DNA of 64,000 nucleotides from Pseudomonas marvdashtae (GTDB lineage: Bacteria > Pseudomonadota > Gammaproteobacteria > Pseudomonadales > Pseudomonadaceae), in contig NZ_JABWQX020000001.1 of the NCBI RefSeq assembly GCF_014268655.2, positions 2,820,001-2,884,000 on the forward strand. The letters run 5' to 3'. Each line of letters begins with the position of its first letter. Position 1 is the stretch's first letter. The notes under the pieces are model-generated. The model searched no databases, was not told the origin of the DNA, and was given only the letters and a program-made list of their open reading frames with translations. This document shows positions 50,942 through 60,398 of this stretch, in pieces. The translations under genes and the position numbers were made by a program.

Positions 50942-52024
50942 CTATCCGGCCATGCGCCGGGAAACCTTGGCGTAGACGAAACCTGAGAAAAGCCTGCGCG
51001 CGGTACGTACCACCGACGCGCGAATGGTCTCACCCTTTTCACCGGTGTAGGACAACACGACATCGATGCCACCGCTGGGGTGCTCGATGCGAACCTGCTG
51101 CAGACGCGGCTCGCTGACGCCACCGATCAGGTTGGCCGCGACGCTGCCGTCGGTCACGCAAGCCGTCGCGATACCGATGGAGCCGGTGATCGCCAAGGCG
51201 CGATGACAGTTGTGGGGCATGAAGTAGCGCACCTGGAGGGTCCCGCCAGACGAGGCCGGCGACACCAGGACCGGCTTGGGAATCACCTTGTCGCTGACAT
51301 CACCCAGGCCCATCGCCAGGCCGGCTTTGAGCCGCAAGGATTCCAGGCGCTGCATGAATGCCTTGTCAGCGTCCAGTTCAGCGGGGCTTTCGTCACCGCG
51401 CTTGCCCAGGTGGCTGGCCTCGACGATCAGCATCGGCATCGCCATGTCGATGCAGGTCACCGCAATGCCGTCGATCATGTCCAGGGGTTGCCCGGTCGGG
51501 AAGAGTTTCCCCGTCTTGCTGCCTGCAGCGTCGAGAAAGGTCAGTTGCACCGGAGCGGCGGTGCCGGGCACGCCGTCGATGGCGGTGTCGCCTTCATAGC
51601 TGACCTTGCCTCGGGGGGTGTGCACGTCGGAATTCACGAACGTCCCGGTATTGAGGTTGCGAATACGCACCCGGGTCAGGTCGCCGGTAGCCTTGACAAG
51701 CCCCTGCTCGATGGCGAACGGGCCGACGGCGCAGAGCATGTTGCCGCAGTTGGGCGCGGTGTCGACCCGGCGCTGGGAAACCATGACTTGGACGAACAAA
51801 TAATCCACGTCTGCTTCGGGATGCAGCGATGGGCTGACAATCGCGACTTTGCTGGTCTGTGGGCTGCCGCCGCCGATGCCGTCGATTTCCAGTTCGTGAC
51901 CGGAACCCATCAGGTTGATCAGCAGCTCGTCACGTTCGGCGATGGCGACCGGCAAATCCCAGGCGAGAAACACCGGGCCTTTTGACGTACCGCCGCGCAT
52001 CAGCACACAAGGAATTCGTTTCAT
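50942..52024 (-). CDS. PrpF/GalD-family isomerase (4-oxalomesaconate tautomerase-like)
   Basis: 360 residues. RIPCVLMRGGTSKGPVFLAW, IDGIGGGSPQTSKVAIVSPS, APNCGNMLCAVGPFAIEQGL (catalytic Cys region) and VEHPSGG-like RIEHPSGGID are typical of PrpF proteins and close in wording to GalD of the gallate pathway. The family tautomerises or isomerises unsaturated tri- or dicarboxylates such as 4-oxalomesaconate or 2-methylaconitate. ATG 52024 fits the family N-terminus; ATG 52030 is also possible. No gallate dioxygenase, hydratase or aldolase is present, so the substrate could be a tricarboxylate fed by the CitMHS carrier. Confidence 0.88.
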   Translation of the reverse strand: MKRIPCVLMRGGTSKGPVFLAWDLPVAIAERDELLINLMGSGHELEIDGIGGGSPQTSKVAIVSPSLHPEADVDYLFVQVMVSQRRVDTAPNCGNMLCAVGPFAIEQGLVKATGDLTRVRIRNLNTGTFVNSDVHTPRGKVSYEGDTAIDGVPGTAAPVQLTFLDAAGSKTGKLFPTGQPLDMIDGIAVTCIDMAMPMLIVEASHLGKRGDESPAELDADKAFMQRLESLRLKAGLAMGLGDVSDKVIPKPVLVSPASSGGTLQVRYFMPHNCHRALAITGSIGIATACVTDGSVAANLIGGVSEPRLQQVRIEHPSGGIDVVLSYTGEKGETIRASVVRTARRLFSGFVYAKVSRRMAG

Positions 52025-52042
52025 GAACATTAACTCTTGTTG

Positions 52043-52061
52043 ATCAATCTGGATAATTGAT
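52043..52061. promoter_or_regulatory. Candidate LysR site, PrpF/LysR divergent region
   Basis: ATCAAT, seven-base spacer, ATTGAT, a T-N11-A-like palindrome in the 168-base gap between divergent genes. Confidence 0.35.
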
Positions 52062-52192
52062 GTTCTGGACACAAGAGTGGCAGGGTTTAAAAAGTGTTTC
52101 CAATGCAAAGATCGTAGAGATTATTGCGTTTCACAAATGAATTACCTTACGATAATTGGCATCGCGCAGCCCCTCTCCGCCGAGGTAAAAAC

Positions 52193-53083
52193 ATGGAATA
52201 TGAGCTTCAGGACATACGATCTTTCGTGAAAATCGCCGAACTCGGAAGTTTCCACGAAGCTGCCGATGCGCTGCATCTGTCGCAACCGGCCCTGAGCCGA
52301 CGGATGAAAAAACTCGAGGAAGGCCTGGGCACCGCACTGCTCGATCGCACCACCCGCAAGGTCAGCCTGACGAGCGTCGGCCGTGACTTCCTGCCCAAGG
52401 CCCGGCGTTTGCTGGACGATTTCGACGATTCGATTCTCAACATCCGCGAACTGGCTGAACGGCAGATCGGCCGGGTGACCTTGGCCTGCATCCCGACGGC
52501 AGCATTCTATTTCCTGCCGTCGGTGATCCGTCTCTACAACGAACGCTACCCCAAGATCCGTATCCGCCTGCTGGATCTCAGCGCCAATGAAGGACTGGAA
52601 GCGGTCCTGCGCGGCGAAGCCGATTTCGGCATCAATATGATGAGCGGCCAACACCCGGATATCGAGTTCGTGCCACTGGTCAACGAACCCTTTGTCTTGG
52701 CCTGTCGGCGCGACCATGAGCTGGCTGGACGCAGCGCCGTGACCTGGTCTGAACTCAGCGACTATCGACTGATCGGCGTGGGACGCCTGAGCGGTAACCG
52801 CATGCTGCTCGACCACGCCTTGTCCGGCCTGAGCTGGCGTCCGCAGTGGTTTTATGAAGTGCAGCACCTGTCCACCTCGCTGGGTCTGGTCGAGGCGGGC
52901 CTTGGGGTGTCGGCGATGCCAAGCCTGGCAATGCCTGCCGGCGACCATCCAACCTTGGTCAGCGTGCCGCTGATTGAGCCGGTGGTGAATCGATCGCTGG
53001 GCCTGGTCTATCGACGGGGCGCATCGCTGTCCCCCGCTGCGGAGAAATTTGTCTCGATCCTGCTGGAACAGTGGCCGCAATAG
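52193..53083 (+). CDS. LysR-family regulator of the carboxylate operon
   Basis: 296 residues. HTH: FVKIAELGSFHEAADALHLS, then QPALSRRMKKLEEGLGTALL; ligand domain from about residue 90 (IPTAAFYFLPSVIRLYNERY). The HTH wording resembles GalR/CatM-like regulators of PrpF/GalD clusters. ATG 52193 behind GAGG is used. It diverges from the isomerase-carrier-porin operon and probably activates it in response to the carboxylate substrate. Confidence 0.9.
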   Translation: MEYELQDIRSFVKIAELGSFHEAADALHLSQPALSRRMKKLEEGLGTALLDRTTRKVSLTSVGRDFLPKARRLLDDFDDSILNIRELAERQIGRVTLACIPTAAFYFLPSVIRLYNERYPKIRIRLLDLSANEGLEAVLRGEADFGINMMSGQHPDIEFVPLVNEPFVLACRRDHELAGRSAVTWSELSDYRLIGVGRLSGNRMLLDHALSGLSWRPQWFYEVQHLSTSLGLVEAGLGVSAMPSLAMPAGDHPTLVSVPLIEPVVNRSLGLVYRRGASLSPAAEKFVSILLEQWPQ

Positions 53084-53131
53084 CGGCTGCCCGATGCAGC
53101 TCTTTTTCGCTGCCATACTCGTCAGTGGTGA

Positions 53132-53242
53132 CTGACACCGCTGCGTACTCATCAAGTCAACACCGGTGAAACCATGGTGGTGGATGGTGGCAATTGCCTG
53201 GTGGAGAACAAGGCGCCTTACTCAGCCACCGCCAACACCTGA
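53132..53242 (+). pseudogene. Possible C-terminal remnant of an SDR/FabI-like gene
   Basis: A plus-strand frame reads LTPLRTHQVNTGETMVVDGG followed by NCLVENKAPY and a stop at 53240-53242. TGETMVVDGG resembles the conserved C-terminus of short-chain dehydrogenases and enoyl-ACP reductases. A stop lies just upstream and no start exists, and it overlaps the 3' end of the hydrolase gene on the other strand. A fragment left by rearrangement is likely, but chance is possible. Confidence 0.35.
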
Positions 53243-54435
53243 CGAATCACCCCCGATTGCCACTGGAAATAAGGGTTGTAGGTCAGCCGCGCATGGATTT
53301 TACCCGGCTCGCTGTAACCCCAATCCGAATACCAGACCTCTTCCCCCGCTTCGCACCGGGCCACTTCGTCGGCGTTGCGGCTGTTGCGGCAGAACCGCAG
53401 GGTGCCGGAACGACCGTAGAGCGGGTTCGTTGGCGAGAACAGAATGCCCATGTGGGAGAACTGGCTGATTCGTTCGTCGGCGATGCGGTCGGTACGCGTC
53501 AGGACGCGTGAATCGTGGGGGGCGCCGCTGTTGTCGGCCGGCGCCGCCTGCCCATACCAGATCAACCGGCTGGAGGAATGGGTAAATCGGTGTTTGAACA
53601 GTTCCCGCACGTAGCGCACGTCGACCACTGAATCCTGCTCAGTCAGGACAATGGCCACGGGACGGTCGAAGTCTTGGTGTTCGATGAGCCGACGAACCGC
53701 GACGCTGCTGCGGTAGAACTGGGCGAAGCCGTTGGTGGGGACGTTGTGGTAGCGCACCGCCGATTGTTGTGGCCGGGTGTTGTCGGGGGCCAATATCCAG
53801 GTCTTGAAATGCGCCAGCCAGGGCGTGGCCCAGTCATAGGATTCGCTCGATCGAAAGGCCGGCGAAAACAGCACGAGGCCCCTGATGTCCGGGTCGTTGA
53901 TGGCGTATGCCAGCGCAAGATTGGCGCCGGTTGAGAAACCGCCCAGGTAAACGTCCGGATAATCCTTGCGCAGCAGAGCAACTTGCTCTTCGACCAACTG
54001 TTGCCACTGTTCCAGCTGCACGTCGATCAAGTCAGCCGGCTGGGTGCCGTGCCCCGGCAACAACGCAACGCGCACAACGAAGCCTTGCTCCGAGAGATCC
54101 TGGGCGATGTCGACGAAAGACCAGGGTGAATCCCCCAGGCCATGCAACAGGAGGATAGCTTTGCTGGACGGCCCGTCGGGGCGCACTTCGTAAGGCGCGT
54201 TCCAGGCAAGTTCATCGCTGCGGTTGGCAGTCTGGAACACCCGCCGTTCCTCGATCCATGCCCGTGATGCCTGCGTGTAATCATCAAAGGTCGCAGGCTC
54301 CGTCCGGGCGTCGGCCGCGCTGGGTTGCCGGGCACACCCGGCCATCAGCGCCAGGCACGCCACGGTAGCGGCGACGCCCAGCATGAGCGGACGCCACGAC
54401 GGAAAAACAGTGCTGATCCTTGCTGGAACCTTCAA
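53218..54435 (-). CDS. Lipoprotein alpha/beta hydrolase in the RND operon
   Basis: 405 residues. N-terminus LMLGVAATVACLALMAGC is a lipoprotein signal with lipobox LMAGC. The hydrolase fold follows: ILLLHGLGDSPWSFVDIAQD (oxyanion-hole HG), nucleophile elbow YLGGFSTGANLALAYAI (Ser in GFSTG), and candidate acid Asp and His later (LTEQDSVVDVRYVR, FSHMGILFS). Residues 300-405 form a large extension. Its ATG overlaps the RND pump stop by four bases, so it is the third gene of the pump operon and probably anchored at the periplasmic face. A substrate-processing or lipase-like role alongside efflux is inferred. Confidence 0.85.
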   Translation of the reverse strand: MKVPARISTVFPSWRPLMLGVAATVACLALMAGCARQPSAADARTEPATFDDYTQASRAWIEERRVFQTANRSDELAWNAPYEVRPDGPSSKAILLLHGLGDSPWSFVDIAQDLSEQGFVVRVALLPGHGTQPADLIDVQLEQWQQLVEEQVALLRKDYPDVYLGGFSTGANLALAYAINDPDIRGLVLFSPAFRSSESYDWATPWLAHFKTWILAPDNTRPQQSAVRYHNVPTNGFAQFYRSSVAVRRLIEHQDFDRPVAIVLTEQDSVVDVRYVRELFKHRFTHSSSRLIWYGQAAPADNSGAPHDSRVLTRTDRIADERISQFSHMGILFSPTNPLYGRSGTLRFCRNSRNADEVARCEAGEEVWYSDWGYSEPGKIHARLTYNPYFQWQSGVIRQVLAVAE

Positions 54436-57400
54436 CGCTTACTCCCCGCTTCGCTGCCCAAACCGTTCGCCTCGTCAGGTAGCTCCCCTTGCGAGAGCAC
54501 GCCATGGATGCGCTTGTACAACCACTGCGCGCCATCGTCCACGTAGGAAAACACTACGGGAATGACCAACAGGCTCAGCACGGTCGAGGTGACCAGCCCG
54601 CCGATCACCACGATCGCCATCGGCGCGCGAAAGCTCGGGTCGGTTCCCCAGCCCAGTGCGATGGGCATCATGCCTGCGCCCATCGCGATTGTCGTCATGA
54701 TGATCGGTCGTGCGCGCTTGGCGCAGGCATCCAGGATCGCTTCGTGGCGACCCAGGCCGTGGTCCCGACGGGCCAGGATGATGTAGTCGATCAGCAGGAT
54801 CGAGTTCTTCGTCGCAATGCCCATCAGCATGATCAAGCCGATCATCGAGGGCATCGATAAGGTCGAGCCGGTGATGAACAGTGCCAGGAACGCGCCGGGC
54901 ACCGAGAGCACCAGGGCGACGAGGATAGTCACCGGTTGCATGAAATCTTTCAGCAGCAGGACCAGCACCATGTAGATGCACAGCACCCCGGTCAGCATCG
55001 CTACGCCAAACCCCGAGGCTAGCTCGCCCATCGCTTCTGCATCGCCGACGGACGTCTGCACCAAACCTGGCGGCAGCTCGCGCAAGCTCGGCAGGGCAAG
55101 CACGGCTTGCTCGATGTCGCCCAGCGCCTGGCCATTCGTCTCGATCTCGATGTTGACGTTGCGCATGCGGTCGAATCGTTCGATTTGCGCGGGGCCACTG
55201 GCGATTTCCAGCGTTGCGACATTCTCCAGCGCGACCGGACCACGGGCACCGGGTACCGGCAGCCGCTTCAGCGTCTCGAAGTCCTGGCGAGCGGCATCGG
55301 TCAGCCGCACGACAACGGGTACCTGCCGCTCGCTGAAATTGAGCTTGGCCAGTTCCTGGTCGTAGTCGCCCAAGGTTGCAACGCGCAGCGTATCGGCGAT
55401 TGCGTTCGAGGTGACGCCCAGGTCGGCGGACCTGGCGAAATCGGGCCGGACCACCAGCTCGGGGCGCATCAGGCTGGCGGTCGAAATAACGCCGCCGACG
55501 CCCGGCACCCCGCGCAGTTCACGTTCGACCTTCTGCGCATGCCGGGTGAGCAAGGCGCCGTCCTCGCCAGCCAGCACCAGCACATAGTTTTCCGATTCAC
55601 CCATGCCGACTTTGACGCGCACGCCAGGCAAAACCGTGAGTGTTTCGCGCAGCTGGTTTTCGATCTGCTGTTTGGTCAGGCCCGGACGGTCGTCGCGGTG
55701 AGTCAGGTTCAGCGTCAGCACCGCCGTGCGGACATTGGCGAGTCCGCTGCCGGCCGGCGCCATCGGATCAGCGCCGGCGCGGCCATCGCCCACGGCGGTG
55801 TAGACCTTCTTGACGTGTGGGTTCTGTCCGACAAGCTCCCGCGCCTGTTCGGCCAGCACCAGTGTGTCACCCAGCTTGCTGCCGGGCGCAAGTGTGAGGG
55901 TCACTTGGGTCTGCCAGTCGTCCTCCGGCGGAATGAAGGTGCCCGGCAACACCGCCGCGAGCATCAGCCCCGCAGCGAAAAAAACCACAGCGCCGAGACT
56001 GGTCACGGCACGATGGCGCAGGCACCAGCCTGCCCAGGACAAATACGGGGCCAGCCACCAAGCCGGCCTGCGCTCAGGCTTCTGCGGCGCCCGCAGCAGG
56101 TAGGCGGCCATCATCGGCGTCAGCAGGCGGGCAACGACGAGGGAGAAAAACACCGCTGTCGCCGCCGTCCAGCCGAACTGGACGAAAAACCTGCCGACCG
56201 TGCCGCTCATGAATGCGGTGGGCAGAAACACGGCGATCAGCGTAAACGCCGTGGCGACCACCGCCAGCCCGATCTCATCGGCGGCGTCCATGGCCGCCTG
56301 ATAGGGTTTCTTGCCCATCTGCAAATGTCGCCCGATGTTCTCGACCTCGACGATGGCGTCGTCCACCAGCACGCCAATCACCAGCGACAGCGACAGCAGC
56401 GTGACGATGTTGAGGGTGAAGCCCATCCAATGCATCACCGCAAAAGTCGGTATCGCCGACAATGGCAACGCGACTGCCGTGACGAAGGTCGCTCGCCAAT
56501 CCGGCAGGAACAGGAACACCACCAGCACCGCCAGCGCCGCCCCTTCGTAAAGCAGGTGCATGGAGCCCTGGTAATTCTCGATCACCGGATCGACCAGGTT
56601 GAAGGCTTGGGCGATGGTGATTTCAGGGTGCCGCGCCTTGAGTGTGTCGAGGGCCGCGCGCACCCCTTCGTCGACTTCTATTTCTCCGGCGCCTTTTGCC
56701 CGGAGGATTTCGAAGCCGACCACCGGCTCGCCGTCCAGGAATGCCGCCGAACGGCGCTCGCCGACGGTGTCGGACACCGTGGCAACCTGGTCGAGCCGAA
56801 TGCGCCGGCCGTCGCTCAAGGTCACATCAAGCAAGGCGATTTCCTCGGCCGACTGCACCGTGGCAAGGGTGCGTACCGTTTGCTCGATCCCGCCCAGGTC
56901 GACACGACCGCCCGAGGCTTCTTGTTGGATCTGGCGCAGTTGCCGCGAAATGTCCAACGCCGTGGTGTTCAGCGCCAGCAGGCGCGCCGGGTCGAGGTCG
57001 ATGCGAATTTCCCGGGTCACCCCGCCGACACGATTGACCGCCCCCACGCCAGGCACCGCCAGCAAGGTCTTGCTGAGGGTGTTGTCGACGAACCAGGACA
57101 GCGCTTCGTCGTCCATGCGCGTGGCCGCCACCGTGTAGGTCAGGATCGGCGAGCCGGCGAGCTCGTTCTTCTGGATCACTGGGTCGCGCAGGTCGGCGGG
57201 CAGGTCCGCCCGTACCCGGGAGACGGCGTCACGCACATCATCCAGCGCTTCCTGCGTGGGCTTCTCGAGGCGGAACTCGACCGTGATATCGGCGTTGCCG
57301 TCGGTCAAGATGCTCTGGATATGCTTGACGCCCTGCACCGTCGCCAGCGAATCCTCGATCTTGCGCGCCACATCGTTTTCCAGTTGTTCGGGTGAAGCGC

Positions 57401-57563
57401 CGGGCAGCTCCACCGAAACGGTGACCATGGGCAGGTCGACATCGGGGAAGTTCTGGACCTTCATCTTCCAGAAACCCATCAAGCCAGCGAGGGTCAGCAA
57501 GAGGAACAACAGGACGGAAGGCGTCGGATTGCGGATCGACCAGGACGATAGATTAAGGCTCAT
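54432..57563 (-). CDS. RND efflux pump inner-membrane transporter
   Basis: 1043 residues. The hydrophobic-amphiphilic efflux family layout: helix 1 (PSVLLFLLLTLAGLMGFWKM), two large periplasmic loops, and twelve helices in two repeats. SLSLVIGVLVDDAIVEVENI carries the proton-relay Asp pair (DD) of helix 4, and GLIMLMGIATKNSILLIDYI is the second-half motif. Lacking metal-pump features, it is a drug or organic-compound exporter. Overlaps: four bases with the adaptor stop and four with the hydrolase start. No outer-membrane channel gene is in the operon, so a TolC-like partner must be encoded elsewhere. Confidence 0.94.
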   Translation of the reverse strand: MSLNLSSWSIRNPTPSVLLFLLLTLAGLMGFWKMKVQNFPDVDLPMVTVSVELPGASPEQLENDVARKIEDSLATVQGVKHIQSILTDGNADITVEFRLEKPTQEALDDVRDAVSRVRADLPADLRDPVIQKNELAGSPILTYTVAATRMDDEALSWFVDNTLSKTLLAVPGVGAVNRVGGVTREIRIDLDPARLLALNTTALDISRQLRQIQQEASGGRVDLGGIEQTVRTLATVQSAEEIALLDVTLSDGRRIRLDQVATVSDTVGERRSAAFLDGEPVVGFEILRAKGAGEIEVDEGVRAALDTLKARHPEITIAQAFNLVDPVIENYQGSMHLLYEGAALAVLVVFLFLPDWRATFVTAVALPLSAIPTFAVMHWMGFTLNIVTLLSLSLVIGVLVDDAIVEVENIGRHLQMGKKPYQAAMDAADEIGLAVVATAFTLIAVFLPTAFMSGTVGRFFVQFGWTAATAVFFSLVVARLLTPMMAAYLLRAPQKPERRPAWWLAPYLSWAGWCLRHRAVTSLGAVVFFAAGLMLAAVLPGTFIPPEDDWQTQVTLTLAPGSKLGDTLVLAEQARELVGQNPHVKKVYTAVGDGRAGADPMAPAGSGLANVRTAVLTLNLTHRDDRPGLTKQQIENQLRETLTVLPGVRVKVGMGESENYVLVLAGEDGALLTRHAQKVERELRGVPGVGGVISTASLMRPELVVRPDFARSADLGVTSNAIADTLRVATLGDYDQELAKLNFSERQVPVVVRLTDAARQDFETLKRLPVPGARGPVALENVATLEIASGPAQIERFDRMRNVNIEIETNGQALGDIEQAVLALPSLRELPPGLVQTSVGDAEAMGELASGFGVAMLTGVLCIYMVLVLLLKDFMQPVTILVALVLSVPGAFLALFITGSTLSMPSMIGLIMLMGIATKNSILLIDYIILARRDHGLGRHEAILDACAKRARPIIMTTIAMGAGMMPIALGWGTDPSFRAPMAIVVIGGLVTSTVLSLLVIPVVFSYVDDGAQWLYKRIHGVLSQGELPDEANGLGSEAGSKR

Positions 57564-58723
57564 TGCGCGCTCCCGCGTGTCAGGCTGTATGCCGAATGGC
57601 TGGCTGGGTTGCTGCTCGGATGGCTGCGCGACTGGACCACCCGCACGAGGTCTCCCTCGGCGAGAAAACCGGCACCGGCCTCGACCACGGCCGCCGTGCC
57701 GTCAATACCGCCGATGATCTCGACGCGATCGCCGACGCGGCGTCCCACCGTCACTTTGACCCGGCTCACCTTGAACTCGGGTCCGATCTGAAGGACGTAA
57801 CTGAAACCGTCATGCTGCAGCACCGCGCTCTGGGGCAGCGTCATCATCCGCTCGGCGCCGACCTCGAACTCGCCGCGCGCGAACATCCCGGCACGCGCCG
57901 CGGTGCCCGCCGGGAGGTCGACGTAGACCAAACCATTGCGTACCTGCATGTCCACCGTCGGCGCGACCCTGCGCACCCTGCCCTCGATAGCCTCGCCGTT
58001 GGCCGCGATCACCCGCACCAACTGGCCAGGAGTGAATTTACCCAGGTCCGCTGCGGCGACTTCAGCGCGCCATTCGAGCCGACCGTCGCGAATCAGCCGG
58101 AACAGTTCCTGGCCGGCGGGCAGCACCGCACCCACCGTGGCATTGCGCGCGGAAATCACCCCGTCGTCGGGCGCCATGACCTGAGTCTGGGCCAGGCGCA
58201 GATGTTGCAACCGCTCCAGCGCCCTCGCTGCGTCCAGCCTCGCCCGCGCCGTGTGTTCGGCCGTCACGTGCAGATGAACCTGTTGCTTGGATAACGCCCC
58301 GCTCGATTGCAGCTCCCGGGCGCGCTGGGCATTGCCCCGTGCTTCGGCGAGCGTCGCCTGCGCTTCGGCGGTGGCGGCGCGACGCTGCGCGAGTTCGGCG
58401 GCGAGCGTTTCCGGAGCAAATGTGGCGAGCACCTGGCCGCGCCGGACCTCATCGCCGACGTTCACCTTGACCTCGGCCAACCGCAAGCCATCGGCTTCGG
58501 TGCCGACGCTCGCTTCCTGCCACGCCATGACGTTGCCATACGCCAGGACGCGGGTCGGCTGCATGGCCGATTGGAGTTGGGTGACGGCCACCGTGAGCGC
58601 AGGCCTGGCCGGAACTTCGGCGCTATTGGGGCCCGCGTCAGGCGAAACGGTCATCATCACGACGACGATGGCGCAGGCCAAGGTCACGACAAACAGAACG
58701 ACATGCCGTGTCTTTTTTTTCAT
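57560..58723 (-). CDS. RND efflux periplasmic adaptor subunit
   Basis: 387 residues from ATG 58723 (AGGAA upstream; an in-frame TTG lies at 58744). N-terminal anchor RHVVLFVVTLACAIVVVMMT, lipoyl-like halves VGTEADGLRLAEVKVNVGDE and APDDGVISARNATVGAVLPA around a helical hairpin rich in Ala, Glu and Arg (about 110-175), then beta-barrel and membrane-proximal domains. It links the pump to an outer-membrane channel. It is the first gene of the operon, 179 bases from the divergent MipA gene. Confidence 0.93.
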   Translation of the reverse strand: MKKKTRHVVLFVVTLACAIVVVMMTVSPDAGPNSAEVPARPALTVAVTQLQSAMQPTRVLAYGNVMAWQEASVGTEADGLRLAEVKVNVGDEVRRGQVLATFAPETLAAELAQRRAATAEAQATLAEARGNAQRARELQSSGALSKQQVHLHVTAEHTARARLDAARALERLQHLRLAQTQVMAPDDGVISARNATVGAVLPAGQELFRLIRDGRLEWRAEVAAADLGKFTPGQLVRVIAANGEAIEGRVRRVAPTVDMQVRNGLVYVDLPAGTAARAGMFARGEFEVGAERMMTLPQSAVLQHDGFSYVLQIGPEFKVSRVKVTVGRRVGDRVEIIGGIDGTAAVVEAGAGFLAEGDLVRVVQSRSHPSSNPASHSAYSLTRGSAQ

Positions 58724-58902
58724 GGGGATCGTATTCCTGCGCAAGAGGCCGCGTGATTGCTTGAGGCGGCCACTATCCGACAGGGAACCTTTCGGAACTC
58801 TTACCAGCGAAAAGGTTGTTATCCAGACCCAACGGTAAGTGTCCAGTAAGAAGAAGTTTTCAACGATAGGGACGCTTTCATCCTATTGATCTGGAGACCG
58901 TC

Positions 58903-59712
58903 ATGCGTTCCATGCCCTTGCCCACCTCGAAAAATTCAATTGCGACACGGCTGACTACGGCCACCTCTGTGTTTGTGCTGGGCTTGTGCGCGTCAATGGC
59001 GGCCAGCGCCGACGAGCCGGAAGGTTCCCAATGGGGGCTTGGCGTGGGTGCGGTCAGCAGCCAGCAGCCGTACAAGGGCATCGACCGGGACAGTGAAGCC
59101 CTGCCGCTGATCTACTTTGAGAATGAATATGTGCGGGTATTCGGCCCTACCGCCGAGATCAAGTTGCCGGGCCTGGACCTCAGCGAGACCCAACAGCTCG
59201 AATTCAGCATCGTCGGCGAGTACGACTTCAGCGGCTACGACGACGATGACGCGCGGATTCTCGATGGCATGAGCGATCGCGACGGTGGTTTCTGGGCAGG
59301 CGCCAAGGTGAAATGGCTCAACGAGGTGGCCGATGTCAGCGCCGAGTGGCTGGCCGACGTTTCAGGCAACAGCAAGGGCCAGCGCTTTGCCCTGGGACTG
59401 GAGAGGTCGTGGACATTTGGCGAGCACATCATGCTGACGCCACGCCTGGCGGCCCTATGGCAGGACGATAAATACGTCGACTACTACTTCGGCGTTCGCG
59501 AAAGTGAAGCTCGCGCCGACCGGGCGGCCTATGATGCGAAGTCCGGTATCAATACCGAATTCGGCGTTCGTGGAAATTATATGTTCGATGATCATCACTC
59601 CGTATTCCTGGACCTCAAGGCGACGCGCCTGTCCGATGAAATCAAGGACAGCCCGCTGGTGGATCGATCAACCGAGAACAGCGTGCTGTTCGGCTACCTG
59701 TACCGTTTCTGA
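58903..59712 (+). CDS. MipA/OmpV-family outer-membrane protein
   Basis: 269 residues: signal peptide ending AASA|DEPEG, then WGLGVGAVSSQQPYKGIDRD typical of MipA/OmpV, alternating beta strands, and a C-terminal aromatic FGYLYRF. MipA-like proteins are outer-membrane barrels linked to murein hydrolase assembly or antibiotic and cation response. TGA 59710-59712 overlaps the response regulator ATG, so the three genes form an operon divergent from the RND pump. Joint regulation from the shared gap is likely. Confidence 0.9.
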   Translation: MRSMPLPTSKNSIATRLTTATSVFVLGLCASMAASADEPEGSQWGLGVGAVSSQQPYKGIDRDSEALPLIYFENEYVRVFGPTAEIKLPGLDLSETQQLEFSIVGEYDFSGYDDDDARILDGMSDRDGGFWAGAKVKWLNEVADVSAEWLADVSGNSKGQRFALGLERSWTFGEHIMLTPRLAALWQDDKYVDYYFGVRESEARADRAAYDAKSGINTEFGVRGNYMFDDHHSVFLDLKATRLSDEIKDSPLVDRSTENSVLFGYLYRF

Positions 59713-60398
59713 TGAGCCGCATTCTGCTGGTCGAGGACCATGAACGCCTGGCGCACCTGGTGAGCAAAGGCTTGTCGAGCGCCGGGATCGCCGTCGACGT
59801 CATCAGCCGCATCGATGCCGCCTGGGCGGCCATCCAGCAGGTGCCTTACCAGGCGCTGATCCTCGATCGGGGCTTGCCGGACGGCGATGGGCTGGTCCTG
59901 CTGCAGCGTTTGCGCACTGCCGGGCTGGGCCTGCCGTGCCTGGTCCTGACAGCGCGGGACGCGCTGCATGATCGGGTCGAAGGCCTCGACGCCGGGGCGG
60001 ATGATTATTTGCCCAAGCCGTTCGCCATGGACGAAATGGTTGCCCGCGTACGGGCATTGCTGCGTCGCCCGGCGGAACACCGGCCATTGGCGCCTGCCCA
60101 CGGCGACCTCAGCGTGCAACCCGACACGGGCATCATGTGCAGCACCGAAGGCAGCGTGCCGCTGGCGCCTGCGGAAATGCAGATCATGCTGTTGCTGCTG
60201 CGCAAACCCGGTGAAATCGTCCGCCGCAGCGCCATAGAGGCGGCTGCGTGGGGCCTGAGCGAAGCCGTGACGCCGAACGCCCTGGACGTGGCCCTGCATC
60301 GTATCCGCCGAAAGCTGCTGGCGATCGGCTCCCATCAACGGATAGTCAATTTGAGAGGCCTGGGTTATGCCCTTCGTCAGGACGACTTGGCGCAATAG
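59712..60398 (+). CDS. OmpR-family response regulator
   Basis: 228 residues. Receiver: ILLVEDHERLAHLV, phosphoacceptor ALILDRGLPDGDG, YLPKPFAMDEMVARV (Lys). DNA-binding domain with EIVRRSAIEAAAWGLSEAVT and RIRRKLLAIGSHQRIVNLRG. The start overlaps the MipA stop by one base and the end overlaps the kinase start by 32. It probably controls the MipA and RND promoters in the 58724-58902 gap, where an imperfect AACCTTTCG/CGAAAAGGTT repeat (58786-58817) is visible. Confidence 0.93.
   Translation: MSRILLVEDHERLAHLVSKGLSSAGIAVDVISRIDAAWAAIQQVPYQALILDRGLPDGDGLVLLQRLRTAGLGLPCLVLTARDALHDRVEGLDAGADDYLPKPFAMDEMVARVRALLRRPAEHRPLAPAHGDLSVQPDTGIMCSTEGSVPLAPAEMQIMLLLLRKPGEIVRRSAIEAAAWGLSEAVTPNALDVALHRIRRKLLAIGSHQRIVNLRGLGYALRQDDLAQ

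Noticed and set aside
55107-57395. A 762-codon open frame antisense to the RND pump gene
   Set aside because: It lies wholly within the pump gene, is rich in Arg, His and Gln as GC-rich shadow frames are, and shows no domain.
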